DNA of 11,828 nucleotides. It comes from Baffinella frigidus (taxonomy: Eukaryota; Cryptophyceae; Cryptomonadales; Baffinellaceae). This document shows positions 1-5,910 of this stretch, in pieces; positions within the stretch are counted from its first letter, which is position 1; each line of letters opens with the position of its first letter. A model generated the notes under the pieces. It was not told where the DNA came from. It saw only the letters and a program-made list of their open reading frames with translations, and did not search any database. The translations under genes were made by a program, and so were the position numbers. Where the stretch lies: positions 15,916-27,743 of the forward strand of contig MU646422.1 in the NCBI GenBank assembly GCA_026770585.1. The letters run 5' to 3'.

Positions 1-11
1 CCAAACCCTAG

Positions 12-92
12 GGGGTCGTAACGCGGCAGCTGCACGAGGCAAGCACCAAGATCTCGGGAGTGCAGTCCCAAGTCACGGGCGTCCAATCTCAG
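12..92 (+). CDS. Gene 1 exon 1 (first exon in window)
   Basis: This is 81 nt, 27 codons, phase 0 at both ends. The acceptor is CCCTAG at 6-11, itself part of a telomere-like repeat, and the donor is CAG|GTCCGT. It encodes GVVTRQLHEASTKISG followed by a VQSQVTGVQSQ duplication, hydrophilic and heptad-like as expected for a coiled coil. The frame is closed upstream by the TAG of the acceptor, so coding must be joined to an exon outside the window. Telomere-like CCCTGAA/CCCTAAA DNA starts about a dozen bases past the donor. Confidence 0.6.
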
Positions 93-3000
93 GTCCGTGC
101 CCTCCTGAACCCTAAACCCTGAACCCTACTCCCTAAACCCTAAACCCCCTAAACCCTCAAAGGCTCTTTTGAGCTGGCGGTTTTTGTACCAGGTGACTCC
201 GGTTTACAACATGTTATTTTTGGTATCGATTTATTTTTGCAAAGCGTGTCTAAAGCCGTGATCGCAAGCTCCTGTCAAGTGGCGGTTTACAACATGTTAT
301 TTTTGATATTGGTTTATTTTCGCAAAGCCTGTCTAAAGCCGTGATCGCAAGCTCCTGTCAGGTGGCGGACGTTGTCCATAGGACCCTACGGTAGCGAATC
401 CCTAGGGACCTAGGTATGTCCTAGGGGGGTGAATAGATGGCGACAAAGTCTGGGACTCATTCCTCGGTGAAAAGTACTACAGGTTGGAAACCCGATTTGA
501 GCCGTTTCGGGTCGTTGATGACATGTGCTCTCATCTAGGTGGCGGATGTGGACACTCGGCAGCGGCAGCTGCAAGACCAAGTCGGGCTAGTCGGGGACCA
601 GGTTTGCCCCTCCCAGAAAATAATTTTCTTCTGCGATCGACTTTACAAGTGATTTTATCGCGGCCGAACGTTTCTCAGGTGGAAACAATTGACTTTCGAT
701 TGCGGGGTTTCCGTTTCTCGGGAATTGACGGTATTTGTACGAGATGTCGCCCGAAATTAGGCAGCCTGCGGCGCAAAAAAACAGATAAAAACACTTGTAC
801 AGTCAATCACACAAGAAAATGATTCCCGCCGACTTGGAGCGGGATAGAACCGCTCCAAGTCGGCGGGAAACCATTAGGCTCAAAGATTTGACTAACCCGA
901 AACCGACTAAAACCCTTTCCCCCTCTCAGCCCCCCCCCTCCCAGATTAATCCGAATACCGAAAACCGAAACCAGAAACCAGAAAACCGAAAACCGAAAAC
1001 AGAATCCAGAAACCAGAAACCAGAAACCAGAAACACGAAACACGAAGGAGCAGGTCCCCCCCTCCCAGAAAATAATTGGCTCGAAGATTCGACTAACCCG
1101 AAATCAGAAACCGAAACCCAAAACCCGAAACCAGAAACCAGAAACCCGAAGGAGTACACTGCCAGGCCGGATATTTTGTAAAAGTCAGTTCACCCACAAA
1201 ATCTGTCAACTTAGAAACGAGGTACCCGTAATGGGTACTTCTTTACTACACATTCGCAGGTAAGTTGACTAATACAAAAACTCCGCCCTGGCAGTGGAGT
1301 AGGTAAGTGGCTCAAAGATTTGATAACGAGAAACCCGGAACCCGAAACCCGAGATCCGAAACCCCGAGACCCGAAACCCAGACCCGAAACCCAGACCCGA
1401 AACCCGACACCCGAAACCCGAGACCCGAAACCCAGACCCGAAACGCTAGGGACTGTTTGTTCTTCTTTATTATTACTCTCGATACAGGTCCTAAATCGGG
1501 CCCTTGAGCCTTGAGTTGAGTGATACAAAAGTCTATGAGCCTTAAGAAACGGGCCCGCCTCGGAGACGTGAGGGTTGACCCCCACGCCCTGAAAGTACTT
1601 TCTTCGTTTGGAGCCCAGGGTGATTTTCATAGGCTCGCAACTTATAATTAGTTTTGTAAAGCAACTCGTTCTGGTACAAATACAAATGTGTGCGCTACAG
1701 TACACTGCTAGCCACAAGATTTTGTATTAGTCAACTTTGAAAAAAATGGGAGAGAGGTGTACTAAAATGGACGCCACCATGGCGTCCGGGATTCTAAAGT
1801 GGACAGTTTCAAGGGTAGGTTGACTTGAGCAAAAAATCCTGGCTAGCAGTGCAGTAACCTTCCCTCTCCCTGTTTGCTGCACACTTACCCCCTCTCCCCC
1901 AGTTAGCTTTACACTCGACCCTTCTCTCCCACGCAAGTTCACACGCGTTGATTTTCAGGATGTGTACCAGATTTGAACCAGAAACACGCCAAAAGTGAAT
2001 AGCCCGCCGCCGCAACAATGTGGAATTTGTACCACGATATGTTTTAAAAGCGAAACGTTGCGTTGTGAAATTTCCCGTTGTGGTCTGGCGTGGTCACTCA
2101 CAGGTGAAAAAAAGCGTTGAGCCAAAAAGGCGGGTTTAACATTTTGACATCTTAATAGGGCAACGTCCTAAAAACCGGGTAGTCAAGCCTACGGTATTGC
2201 CTACGGTAGGCCGTAGGGCTCCTAGGACCTAATATTTCGTAGGACCCCCCCTAGGCCCCTACGGCCTACCGTAGGCAATACCGTAGGCTTAACTACCCGG
2301 TTTTCAGGACGTTAGCCTATGAATCTGTTCATTCTTTTTTAACCAAGGTTGGCGAGACGCACACGCGGCTGGGGTGCGTCGACGACAGGGTTATGAGCCT
2401 CAAGGACCAGCTCGCACCCACGCGACGATAACCTGTGTACCAAACCTCTTGCGTCTTTCTATTATTTATGCACTACTAAAAGTATTTTTGTTCGGAATCC
2501 CGCGCAAAGTTGACAGATTTGTGGGTCAGTTGACTTTGAAAATAGGCCAAATTGACACACAGGCCATCGTCGCGTGGACACTCAACCCCTCTCTGTCACA
2601 CCTAGGTTGGCGAGACAAACACGCGGCTTGGGTGCGTACACAACAGGGTTATGAGCGTTGCGTTTGAAGTCGATTTTATGGCCTGGCCTGGACACTCGTC
2701 CCCTCTTTGTCGTGGTCACACACTGGTGAAAAAAAAGTTGAGTCTGATAGGCGGTTTTGGCATTTTGACATTCTTTTCCAATCAAGGTGGGGGAGACAAA
2801 CACGCAGCTGGGGTGCGTCGACAACAGGGTTATGAGCCTCAAGGACCAGCTCACACTCAACCCCTCTCTTATCTCCGAAAAGCCTTTTTAGAAGTCGTTT
2901 TCTTAAGTCAACCCCCCATAAATATGTCAACTTATGCGTAGAGAAAAGAACAAGTTGACGAATTTGTAGGGGAGTTGACTAAAGACAACGAATTGACTAA

Positions 3001-5576
3001 AGAAAACGACAAGCCGAAAGGCTTTTCTGAGATAATCTCTGTCACACCCAGGTTGGCGAGACAAACACGCGGCTGGGGTGTGTCGACAACAGGGTTATGA
3101 GCCTCAAGGACCAGCTGGACGAGACCCAGAACCAGCTGAGCTACACCTCCAAGGGCATCCACCTCCTCTGCAGGTCCGCTATCGAGGCACCCGGGGGTTC
3201 GTTTAAAAGCCAGGACCGGAAACCCGGTCTCGGCTTTTTCATTTTAAAAGTCCATTTCCCTGAGGATGCAGGTGAGAGTTTTTAAACGTCTTTGAAATTG
3301 TGTCCCGTCCTCGCTCGGCCTCAAAGACCAGCTGGATGAGACCCAGAACCAGCTGGGCTACACCTCCAAGGGGGTTCTCCTCCTCTGCAGGTCAGTCTAT
3401 CCACACAGCGGGCTACGAAGGGATTCGTCAATAACCCATAAGCGATGAGACATACGACCCTACGGTAGGCAACCCGTAGGGGCATAGAGGGGTTCCTACG
3501 GATAAGGTAACGGAAACTCGGGCATTTCCCGTTGGGGCGTGTGCGCAAGCCCTCAACCTTCAACCCGAAACCCGAAACCCGTAACCCGAAACCCGAAACC
3601 CGTAACCCGAAACCCGTAACCCGAAACCCGAAACCCGTAACCCGAAACCCGTAACCCGTAACCCCCAACCTTCAACCATAAAGCCTAAACCATAAAACAT
3701 AAACATAAACACTAAACACCAAACACCAGACACCAAACACCAAACCCCCAGCCCCAAACCCCAAACTCCAAACCCCAAACCCCAAACCCCAAACCCCAAA
3801 CCCTCAACCACAAACCACAAACCCCAAACCCCAAACCCCAAACCCCAAACCCTAAACCCTCAAACCCAACCCCGCAGCGTGGTGTCGGAGAACATGGCCT
3901 CATCCTCCCACTCGAGCCGCGAGCTCCGAAACGTCTCTCCCCCCCCCCCCCTCGAGGCCAGATAAGGGAGTATTTTGACGGCGTGTAGTAATTGTCATAC
4001 ACATAGCCGCGTTGGGTCACGTTACTGCGGGATATCCCGGACACGTTTCTTCGGGATATCCCGGTCACGTGACTGCGGGATATCCCGGACACGTTACTGT
4101 GGGATATCCCGGACACGTTACCGCGGGATATCCCGGTCACGTTACTGTGGGATGTCCCGGTCACGTTACTGCGGGATATCCCGCAGTCACGTGACCGACC
4201 CCGCGCCACGCTGCGACACCACGCTGGGAAGACCTAGGACCCTACGGTAGGCAATCCGTAGGGGCATAGGGGGGGTCCCTGCGGATAAGGTAACGGAAAC
4301 TCGGGCTCTCAGAGCCCGAAAATCCCTTCGGAGCCCGCTGTGTGGTAGACCAGGACGGTGCGCTTCCTGGTTGACTCAGTCGGGGGTGTTCCTACGGATC
4401 CCTTCGTAGCCCGCTGTGTGGTGGTGTCGGAGAGCGTGGCCTCCTCCTCCCGTTCGAGCCGGGAACTCCGAGACGTCTGCCCCCCCCACACACACACACA
4501 CAGCAGACTTCGAAGGGGTTGTTGAATAACCCATAAGCGATGAGAGATGTGACCCTACGGTAGGCAACCCGTAGGGACATAGGGGGGGTTCCTGCGGATA
4601 AGGTAACGGGAAATGCCTTAGAGTTGGCCATATTTCCCCTTGGTAGCCCGCTGTATGGCCTCCGCAACCCCGCAGCGTGGTGTCGGAGAGCATGGCCTCC
4701 TCATCCCGTTCGAGCCGCGAGCTCCGAGACGTCTGCCCCCAAGCCCTAAACCCTAGGGGGGGTTCCTACGGATAAGGTAACGGAAGGTCGGCCCGAATCG
4801 GGCCGAAAATCCCTTCGTAGCACGCTGTGTGGCTGTGGGGCCTGTCGAAACCCAACCCCTGAAGCTGTCCGGCATGTCTTCAGGTCTATCTTCAGAGCAA
4901 AGATCCAGGGCTGTGTGGGTGGCGGGGGGGGACGGCACGGAGTTCATGCTGGCCAGAAGTCTCTTCCAGGAAGAGATGAGATAGAGGGGTCTGAGACGAA
5001 AATAGGAGGCGAAAATCCTAAGACTGCTCGGGTTTGCGCCGGGCACATCGAGCCCCTCGGCAGCCTGACTCACGCACCACCAGCCCTGCGAGGCGGACCA
5101 AATCGACGATTGTTTGGAGCCATTTCCTCGGGTGGCACATTCCGTTTTCGAAGGTGCCGCCCGAGGAATTGGCGTATGCTCCAGCCTCGATTTGGTCCAC
5201 CTCGGGGGGCTGGTGGTCACTCTCGTTACGAAAGCTTCCAGCCCTGGATGGCTTTTCTGGGCCCTGAAGCGGATCAAATCCCCTTTCGGGGCCTGAAATT
5301 TTTCAAAGTCTGAAAAGGGGGTGAGCGTAGAGGAGATTTGATCCGCTTCAGGTCCCAAAAAAGCCCATCAGGGCTGGAAGCTTGCCAAACTAACTCACTG
5401 AAGGACTGGCGGACTGACAGACTGTGTTCCTCTGGCAGTTTGCGTCGGCGGGCGGCTCGGGCCCCCCAAGCCTCGGAAACAGCGCCAACGCCAAGTACCG
5501 CGAGCTGGAGAACGATGCGCCTGTCTTGGTCGACATCGCTCCTGCCCTCCCTAGCCAGGTCTCTCTAATTAGGTAG
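12..5576 (+). CDS. Gene 1: DUF1664-like coiled-coil protein, 3' part, spliced (5' end outside window)
   Basis: Five exons (12-92, 539-601, 3052-3173, 3878-3932 or 4676-4730, 5439-5558) join with matching phases 0-0, 0-0, 0-2, 2-0, 0. The product is about 147 residues of a longer protein; the start codon and N-terminus lie upstream of the window. The order of motifs (VTRQLHEAS, VDTRQRQLQDQ, VGETNTRLG, LKDQLDETQNQL, then GIHLLC) resembles the second half of the plant DUF1664 domain, which as I recall it is a coiled coil ending near a conserved LC pair. A Ser/Arg-rich linker and a tail with LENDAPVLVDIAPALPSQ follow. The biochemical role of the family is unknown; plant members usually have an N-terminal hydrophobic segment, not visible here. 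Donors are non-canonical (CAG|GTCCG, CAG|GTTTG, GAC|GTCTG) and acceptors end in CTAG, CCAG or GCAG. The family name comes from memory of the profile and needs a domain search; the exon chain itself rests on phase and composition. Confidence 0.66.
104..159 (+). repeat. Degenerate CCCTAAA (telomere-type) array in intron 1
   Basis: About eight imperfect units of CCCTAAA/CCCTGAA begin some 12 nt after the exon 1 donor. This is the plant-type telomere repeat in interstitial position, with the C-rich strand on the sense strand of gene 1. Confidence 0.85.
201..366 (+). repeat. 83-bp tandem duplication in intron 1
   Basis: Two copies (201-283 and 284-366) start with GGTTTACAACATGTTATTTT and end with GTCARGTGGC, differing at only a few positions. 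The ends resemble the acceptor side of exon 2: CAGGTGGCGGACGTTG at 359-374 matches the first bases of exon 2 (TAGGTGGCGGATGTGG). The unit may therefore be a copy of exon-flanking DNA. Confidence 0.85.
375..436. repeat. Fragment of CCTACGGTAG / CCTAGG palindromic element
   Basis: AGGACCCTACGGTAG, CCTAGGGACCTAGG and CCTAGGGGGG occur within 60 bases, the same core motifs as the inverted-repeat elements further right. No terminal repeats are recognised, so this is a remnant. It follows directly on the truncated exon-2-like sequence at 359-374. Confidence 0.45.
539..601 (+). CDS. Gene 1 exon 2
   Basis: This is 63 nt, 21 codons, phase 0 at both ends. The acceptor is CATCTAG (532-538) and the donor is CAG|GTTTGC. 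It encodes VADVDTRQRQLQDQ then VGLVGDQ, continuing the coiled-coil pattern of exon 1 and leading directly into VGETNTRLG of exon 3. The last bases and following intron (CAG, then CCCTCCCAGAAAATAATT) recur at 1049-1076 without the rest of the exon, so the donor region has been copied. Confidence 0.62.
823..869. repeat. Perfect 20-bp hairpin
   Basis: TTCCCGCCGACTTGGAGCGG (823-842) is followed by a 7-base spacer and its exact reverse complement (850-869). It lies in intron 2 of gene 1. It could be a very small palindromic element or a structured RNA; nothing decides between them. Confidence 0.85.
944..1150 (+). repeat. Degenerate CCGAAA / CCAGAAA tandem array
   Basis: Seven- to ten-base units such as AACCGAAA, AACCAGAA and ACACGAA repeat at 944-1046 and 1097-1150. 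A non-repeat piece at 1047-1096 copies the exon 2 donor region. The array looks like a drifted CCCTAAA satellite. Open frames across it on both strands are low-complexity artefacts. The rest of 602-2150 holds dispersed intronic repeats and no recognisable exon. Confidence 0.75.
1320..1446 (+). repeat. CCCGAAA / CCCGAGA tandem array
   Basis: About eighteen 6-9-base units of ACCCGAAA, ACCCGAGA and ACCCAG lie in intron 2 of gene 1. They are CCCTAAA-like with T replaced by G. The preceding GGCTCAAAGATTTGA (1308-1322) matches 876-890, which precedes the earlier array, so array plus flank was duplicated as a unit. Confidence 0.75.
2150..2327. mobile_element. Long palindromic element (MITE-like) in an exon-3-copy unit
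   Basis: Arms of about 65 nt (2161-2226 and 2250-2314) are almost perfectly complementary: CAACGTCC..ACCGGGTAGT..CCTACGGTAGG..CCTAGG and its reverse. A weaker arm extension (TTAATAGGGC versus GCCTATGAA) reaches 2150 and 2327. The same flanking sequence occurs without the element at 2700-2786 (ACATTTTGACAT then TCTTTTCCAATCAAG), giving an apparent empty site. It has no coding capacity, so it would depend on a transposase made elsewhere. Confidence 0.75.
2348..2413 (+). pseudogene. Truncated copy 1 of gene 1 exon 3
   Basis: The acceptor CCAAG at 2343-2347 and the first 66 nt of the exon (VGETHTRLGCVDDRVM then SLKDQL) are kept. Similarity stops after CAGCTC at 2413, the frame meets TAA within about 15 nt, and no matching donor follows. 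It would not splice into gene 1 in frame. Confidence 0.7.
2606..2656 (+). pseudogene. Truncated copy 2 of gene 1 exon 3
   Basis: The acceptor CACACCTAG and the first 51 nt (VGETNTRLGCVHNRVMS) match exon 3, then sequence diverges into intron-like DNA (GTTGCGTTTGAAG) that resembles 2056-2070 upstream of copy 1. The donor half of the exon is missing. Confidence 0.68.
2787..2852 (+). pseudogene. Truncated copy 3 of gene 1 exon 3
   Basis: It begins after AATCAAG with GTGGGGGAGACAAACACGCA and reads VGETNTQLGCVDNRVM then SLKDQL, ending at the same CAGCTC breakpoint as copy 1. After the break comes ACTCAACCCCTCTCT, also found in front of copy 2 (2580-2594). The units therefore arose by tandem duplication with shared breakpoints. 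Confidence 0.7.
3052..3173 (+). CDS. Gene 1 exon 3 (complete copy 4)
   Basis: This is 122 nt, entering in phase 0 and leaving in phase 2. The acceptor is CACACCCAG (3043-3051) and the donor is CTGCAG|GTCCGC. It encodes 40 residues: VGETNTRLGCVDNRVM, then SLKDQLDETQNQL, then SYTSKGIHLLC. It is the only one of five copies with both splice sites, and carries the most recognisable DUF1664-like part, a charged coiled coil followed by a hydrophobic GIHLLC end. Its two leftover bases AG join the first base of either intact exon 4 copy to make a Ser codon. Confidence 0.7.
3317..3390 (+). pseudogene. 5'-truncated copy 5 of gene 1 exon 3
   Basis: It retains only the second half (GLKDQLDETQNQLGY then TSKGVLLLC) with a good donor CTGCAG|GTCAGT. 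There is no acceptor before it. Substitutions versus the complete copy are mostly conservative or silent (S to G, IH to VL), which suggests past coding constraint or gene conversion. Ten bases past the donor an inverted-repeat element begins at 3401. Confidence 0.66.
3401..3533. mobile_element. CCACACAGCGGG-family element (right end missing)
   Basis: The left terminal repeat CCACACAGCGGGCTACGAAG is followed by AATAACCCATAAGCGATGAG, the core CCCTACGGTAGGCAACCCGT and GGTTCCTACGGATAAGGTAA. The complementary right end (CTTCGTAGCCCGCTGTGTGG) is absent. The same order of blocks is found at 4507-4658 and, reversed, at 6481-6618. Confidence 0.7.
3553..3871 (+). repeat. CCCGTAA / CCCGAAA / CCCCAAA / CCCTAAA array in front of exon 4
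   Basis: A 320-nt run of 7-base units shifts gradually from CCCGAAA and CCCGTAA to AAACACC, then CCCCAAA, then CCCTAAA. It ends a few bases from the exon 4 acceptor (CCCAACCCCGCAG). The sense strand is C-rich, so the array would serve as the pyrimidine-rich stretch of the intron. Long open frames of the GFRVSGFG type on the other strand come purely from the repeat. Confidence 0.85.
3878..3932 (+). CDS. Gene 1 exon 4, copy 1 (intact)
   Basis: This is 55 nt, entering in phase 2 and leaving in phase 0. The acceptor is CCCCGCAG (3870-3877) and the donor is AAC|GTCTCT. After a Ser codon completed at the junction it encodes VVSENMASSSHSSRELRN. Length, phases and splice sites are the same as the copy at 4676-4730, with four amino-acid differences. 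Because 55 is not a multiple of three, using both copies in one transcript would break the frame. Confidence 0.6.
4014..4190 (+). repeat. 24-bp tandem repeat with GGGATATCCC palindromes, 7 copies
   Basis: The unit GTTACTGCGGGATATCCCGG plus ACAC repeats in register from 4021, with GTCAC before it. Each unit carries CGGGATATCCCG or a one-base variant, and units are joined by CACGTNAC. Since 24 is divisible by three, both strands stay open (GYPGHVTA on plus, GISRSNVT on minus), but nothing else suggests translation. It lies in the intron following exon 4 copy 1. Confidence 0.9.
4220..4345. mobile_element. CCACACAGCGGG-family element, left end degraded
   Basis: The core GACCCTACGGTAGGCAATCC or close variant is followed by GGTCCCTGCGGATAAGGTAA and a right end AATCCCTTCGGAGCCCGCTG ending TGTGG at 4345. 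A short internal hairpin (CGGGCTCT/AGAGCCCG) precedes the right end. The left end is reduced to CCACGCTGGGA. Confidence 0.6.
4388..4421. mobile_element. Deleted CCACACAGCGGG-family element abutting exon 4 copy 2
   Basis: GTTCCTACGGAT is joined directly to CCCTTCGTAGCCCGCTGTGT GG, that is, internal block and right terminal repeat with the middle deleted. It ends at 4421, exactly where exon 4 copy 2 begins, and replaces its acceptor. Confidence 0.6.
4420..4474 (+). pseudogene. Gene 1 exon 4, copy 2 (acceptor lost)
   Basis: GTGGTGTCGGAGAGC and the following bases to GAC|GTCTGC match exon 4 (VVSESVASSSRSSRELRD), but no CAG acceptor precedes it; the end of an inverted-repeat element sits there instead. 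The donor is intact. A CA dinucleotide run follows at about 4488-4502. Confidence 0.65.
4507..4658. mobile_element. CCACACAGCGGG-family element, near complete
   Basis: The order is CTTCGAAGGGG, TTGAATAACCCATAAGCGAT, core CCCTACGGTAGGCAACCCGT, GGTTCCTGCGGATAAGGTAA, right end GGTAGCCCGCTGTATGG. The outermost left bases are missing. It lies 17 nt upstream of the acceptor of exon 4 copy 3. Confidence 0.7.
4676..4730 (+). CDS. Gene 1 exon 4, copy 3 (intact, alternative)
   Basis: This is 55 nt, phase 2 in and phase 0 out. The acceptor is ACCCCGCAG and the donor is GAC|GTCTGC. It encodes VVSESMASSSRSSRELRD. Joined after exon 3 (AG + C = Ser) and before exon 5 (TTT GCG, FASAGG) the frame stays open throughout. 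Which intact copy is used, or whether they alternate, cannot be told from sequence. Confidence 0.62.
4752..4832. mobile_element. CCACACAGCGGG-family element, right half
   Basis: GGTTCCTACGGATAAGGTAA, a short hairpin (GGCCCGAATCGGGCC) and the right end AATCCCTTCGTAGCACGCTG ending TGTGG are present. The left half is missing and replaced by CCCTAAACCCTAG telomere-like bases. From 4833 to 5075 I see no feature I can support; open frames there lack splice or composition evidence. Confidence 0.6.
5076..5217. mobile_element. Inverted-repeat element with GGACCAAATCGA arms
   Basis: The left arm ACCACCAGCC..CGAGGCGGACCAAATCGA matches the reverse complement of TCGATTTGGTCCACCTCG..GGCTGGTGGT at the right end, and an inner pair (CCTCGGGTGGCAC / GTGCCGCCCGAGG) continues it. 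The GGACCAAATCG motif is shared with the element at 9835-9960, so they are probably one family. It lies in intron 4 of gene 1. Confidence 0.7.
5232..5383. mobile_element. Inverted-repeat element with AAGCTTCCAGCCCTG arms
   Basis: Arms of about 50 nt: AAGCTTCCAGCCCTG..CCTGAAGCGGATCAAATC on the left, its near-exact reverse complement ending CAGGGCTGGAAGCTT at 5383. The middle (about 45 nt) contains TTTTCAAAGTCTGAAAAGG. It has no coding content and lies 55 nt in front of the exon 5 acceptor. Confidence 0.75.
5439..5576 (+). CDS. Gene 1 exon 5 (C-terminal, complete copy)
   Basis: The acceptor is CTCTGGCAG (5430-5438); it reads in phase 0, matching the end of exon 4. It encodes FASAGGSGPPSLGNSANAKY, then RELENDAPVLVDIAPALPSQ by 5558. 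Either it splices at CAG|GTCTCT (5558/5559) or, more simply, it runs five codons further (VSLIR) to TAG at 5574-5576 and ends the protein. The low-complexity Gly/Ser start and the acidic-hydrophobic end look like a disordered tail. The segment LENDAPVLVDIAPALPSQ is repeated downstream, see 5701-5754. Confidence 0.6.
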   Translation, partial: FASAGGSGPPSLGNSANAKYRELENDAPVLVDIAPALPSQVSLIR

Positions 5577-5690
5577 GGTGTATGGCGTAGGGCGTAGGGC
5601 GTAGGGTGTAGGGCGTAGGGCCTATTGCGTAGGGCGTAGGGTGCAGGGTGTAGGGTGTAGGGCCTAGGGCCTAGGGCGTTTGATTAGGGT
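5574..5690 (+). repeat. GTAGGGC satellite, first block
   Basis: Seven-base units GTAGGGC/GTAGGGT repeat with variants, starting at the stop codon of exon 5. A telomere-like unit, TTTAGGG with changed first bases, could be the ancestor. It is G-rich on the plus strand, unlike the C-rich arrays inside the introns of gene 1. The same block order returns at 5766-5870. Confidence 0.8.
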
Positions 5691-5700
5691 TTGATCGGGG

Positions 5701-5754
5701 ATGGAGAACGACGCGCCTGTCTTGGTCGACATCGCGCCAGCCCTCCCCAGCCAG
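5701..5754 (+). pseudogene. Partial copy 2 of gene 1 exon 5
   Basis: MENDAPVLVDIAPALPSQ is kept, with ATG where exon 5 has CTG; the first 66 nt of the exon are missing and no acceptor precedes it. After CAG, the frame gives VPLTRA then TAG at the start of the satellite, paralleling VSLIR-TAG in the complete copy. Confidence 0.68.
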
Positions 5755-5765
5755 GTTCCCCTCAC

Positions 5766-5870
5766 TAGGGCGTAGGGCGTAGGGCGTAGGGTCTAGGGCC
5801 TAGGGTCTAGGGCCTAGGGCCTGGGACCTATTGCGTAGGGCGTAGGGTGTGTGGCCTAGGGTGTTTGGTC
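5766..5870 (+). repeat. GTAGGGC satellite, second block
   Basis: It repeats the first block, including CCTATTGCGTAGGGCGTAGG and the closing TTTGRTYAGGGTTT. With the exon fragment in front of it, it forms the second copy of a tandem unit of about 185 bp (5701 to 5886). Confidence 0.8.
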
Positions 5871-5885
5871 AGGGTTTCATCAGGC

Positions 5886-5910
5886 ATGGAAAACGACGCG
5901 CCTGTCTTGG
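5886..5910 (+). pseudogene. Partial copy 3 of gene 1 exon 5
   Basis: ATGGAAAACGACGCGCCTGT CTTGG (MENDAPVLV) is kept, then the sequence diverges. It is the last remnant of the triplicated exon end. Between 5911 and 6097 I see no supportable feature. Confidence 0.6.

Noticed and set aside
1251-1268. CGCAG|GTAAGT as a further gene 1 exon boundary
   Set aside because: A textbook donor motif, but the sequence before it has no protein-like frame that fits between exons 2 and 3. A second CAG..GTAAGT at 1294-1307 shows it is repeat-borne.
1211-1717. 168-residue minus-strand open frame, and similar ones at 807-1043 and 926-1159
   Set aside because: Composed of repeat-derived GFGFRVSG-type peptide across the CCCGAAA arrays, with no domain or start context.
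3321-4209. Minus-strand open frames rich in GFRVSGFGLRVSG and GISRSNVTG
   Set aside because: Direct translation of 7-bp and 24-bp tandem repeats; opposite strand to the spliced gene.
4753-5358. 201-residue minus-strand open frame
   Set aside because: Runs through two inverted-repeat elements and an element end; no recognisable motif. The plus strand at 4880-4977 also has a short open stretch but without convincing splice sites.
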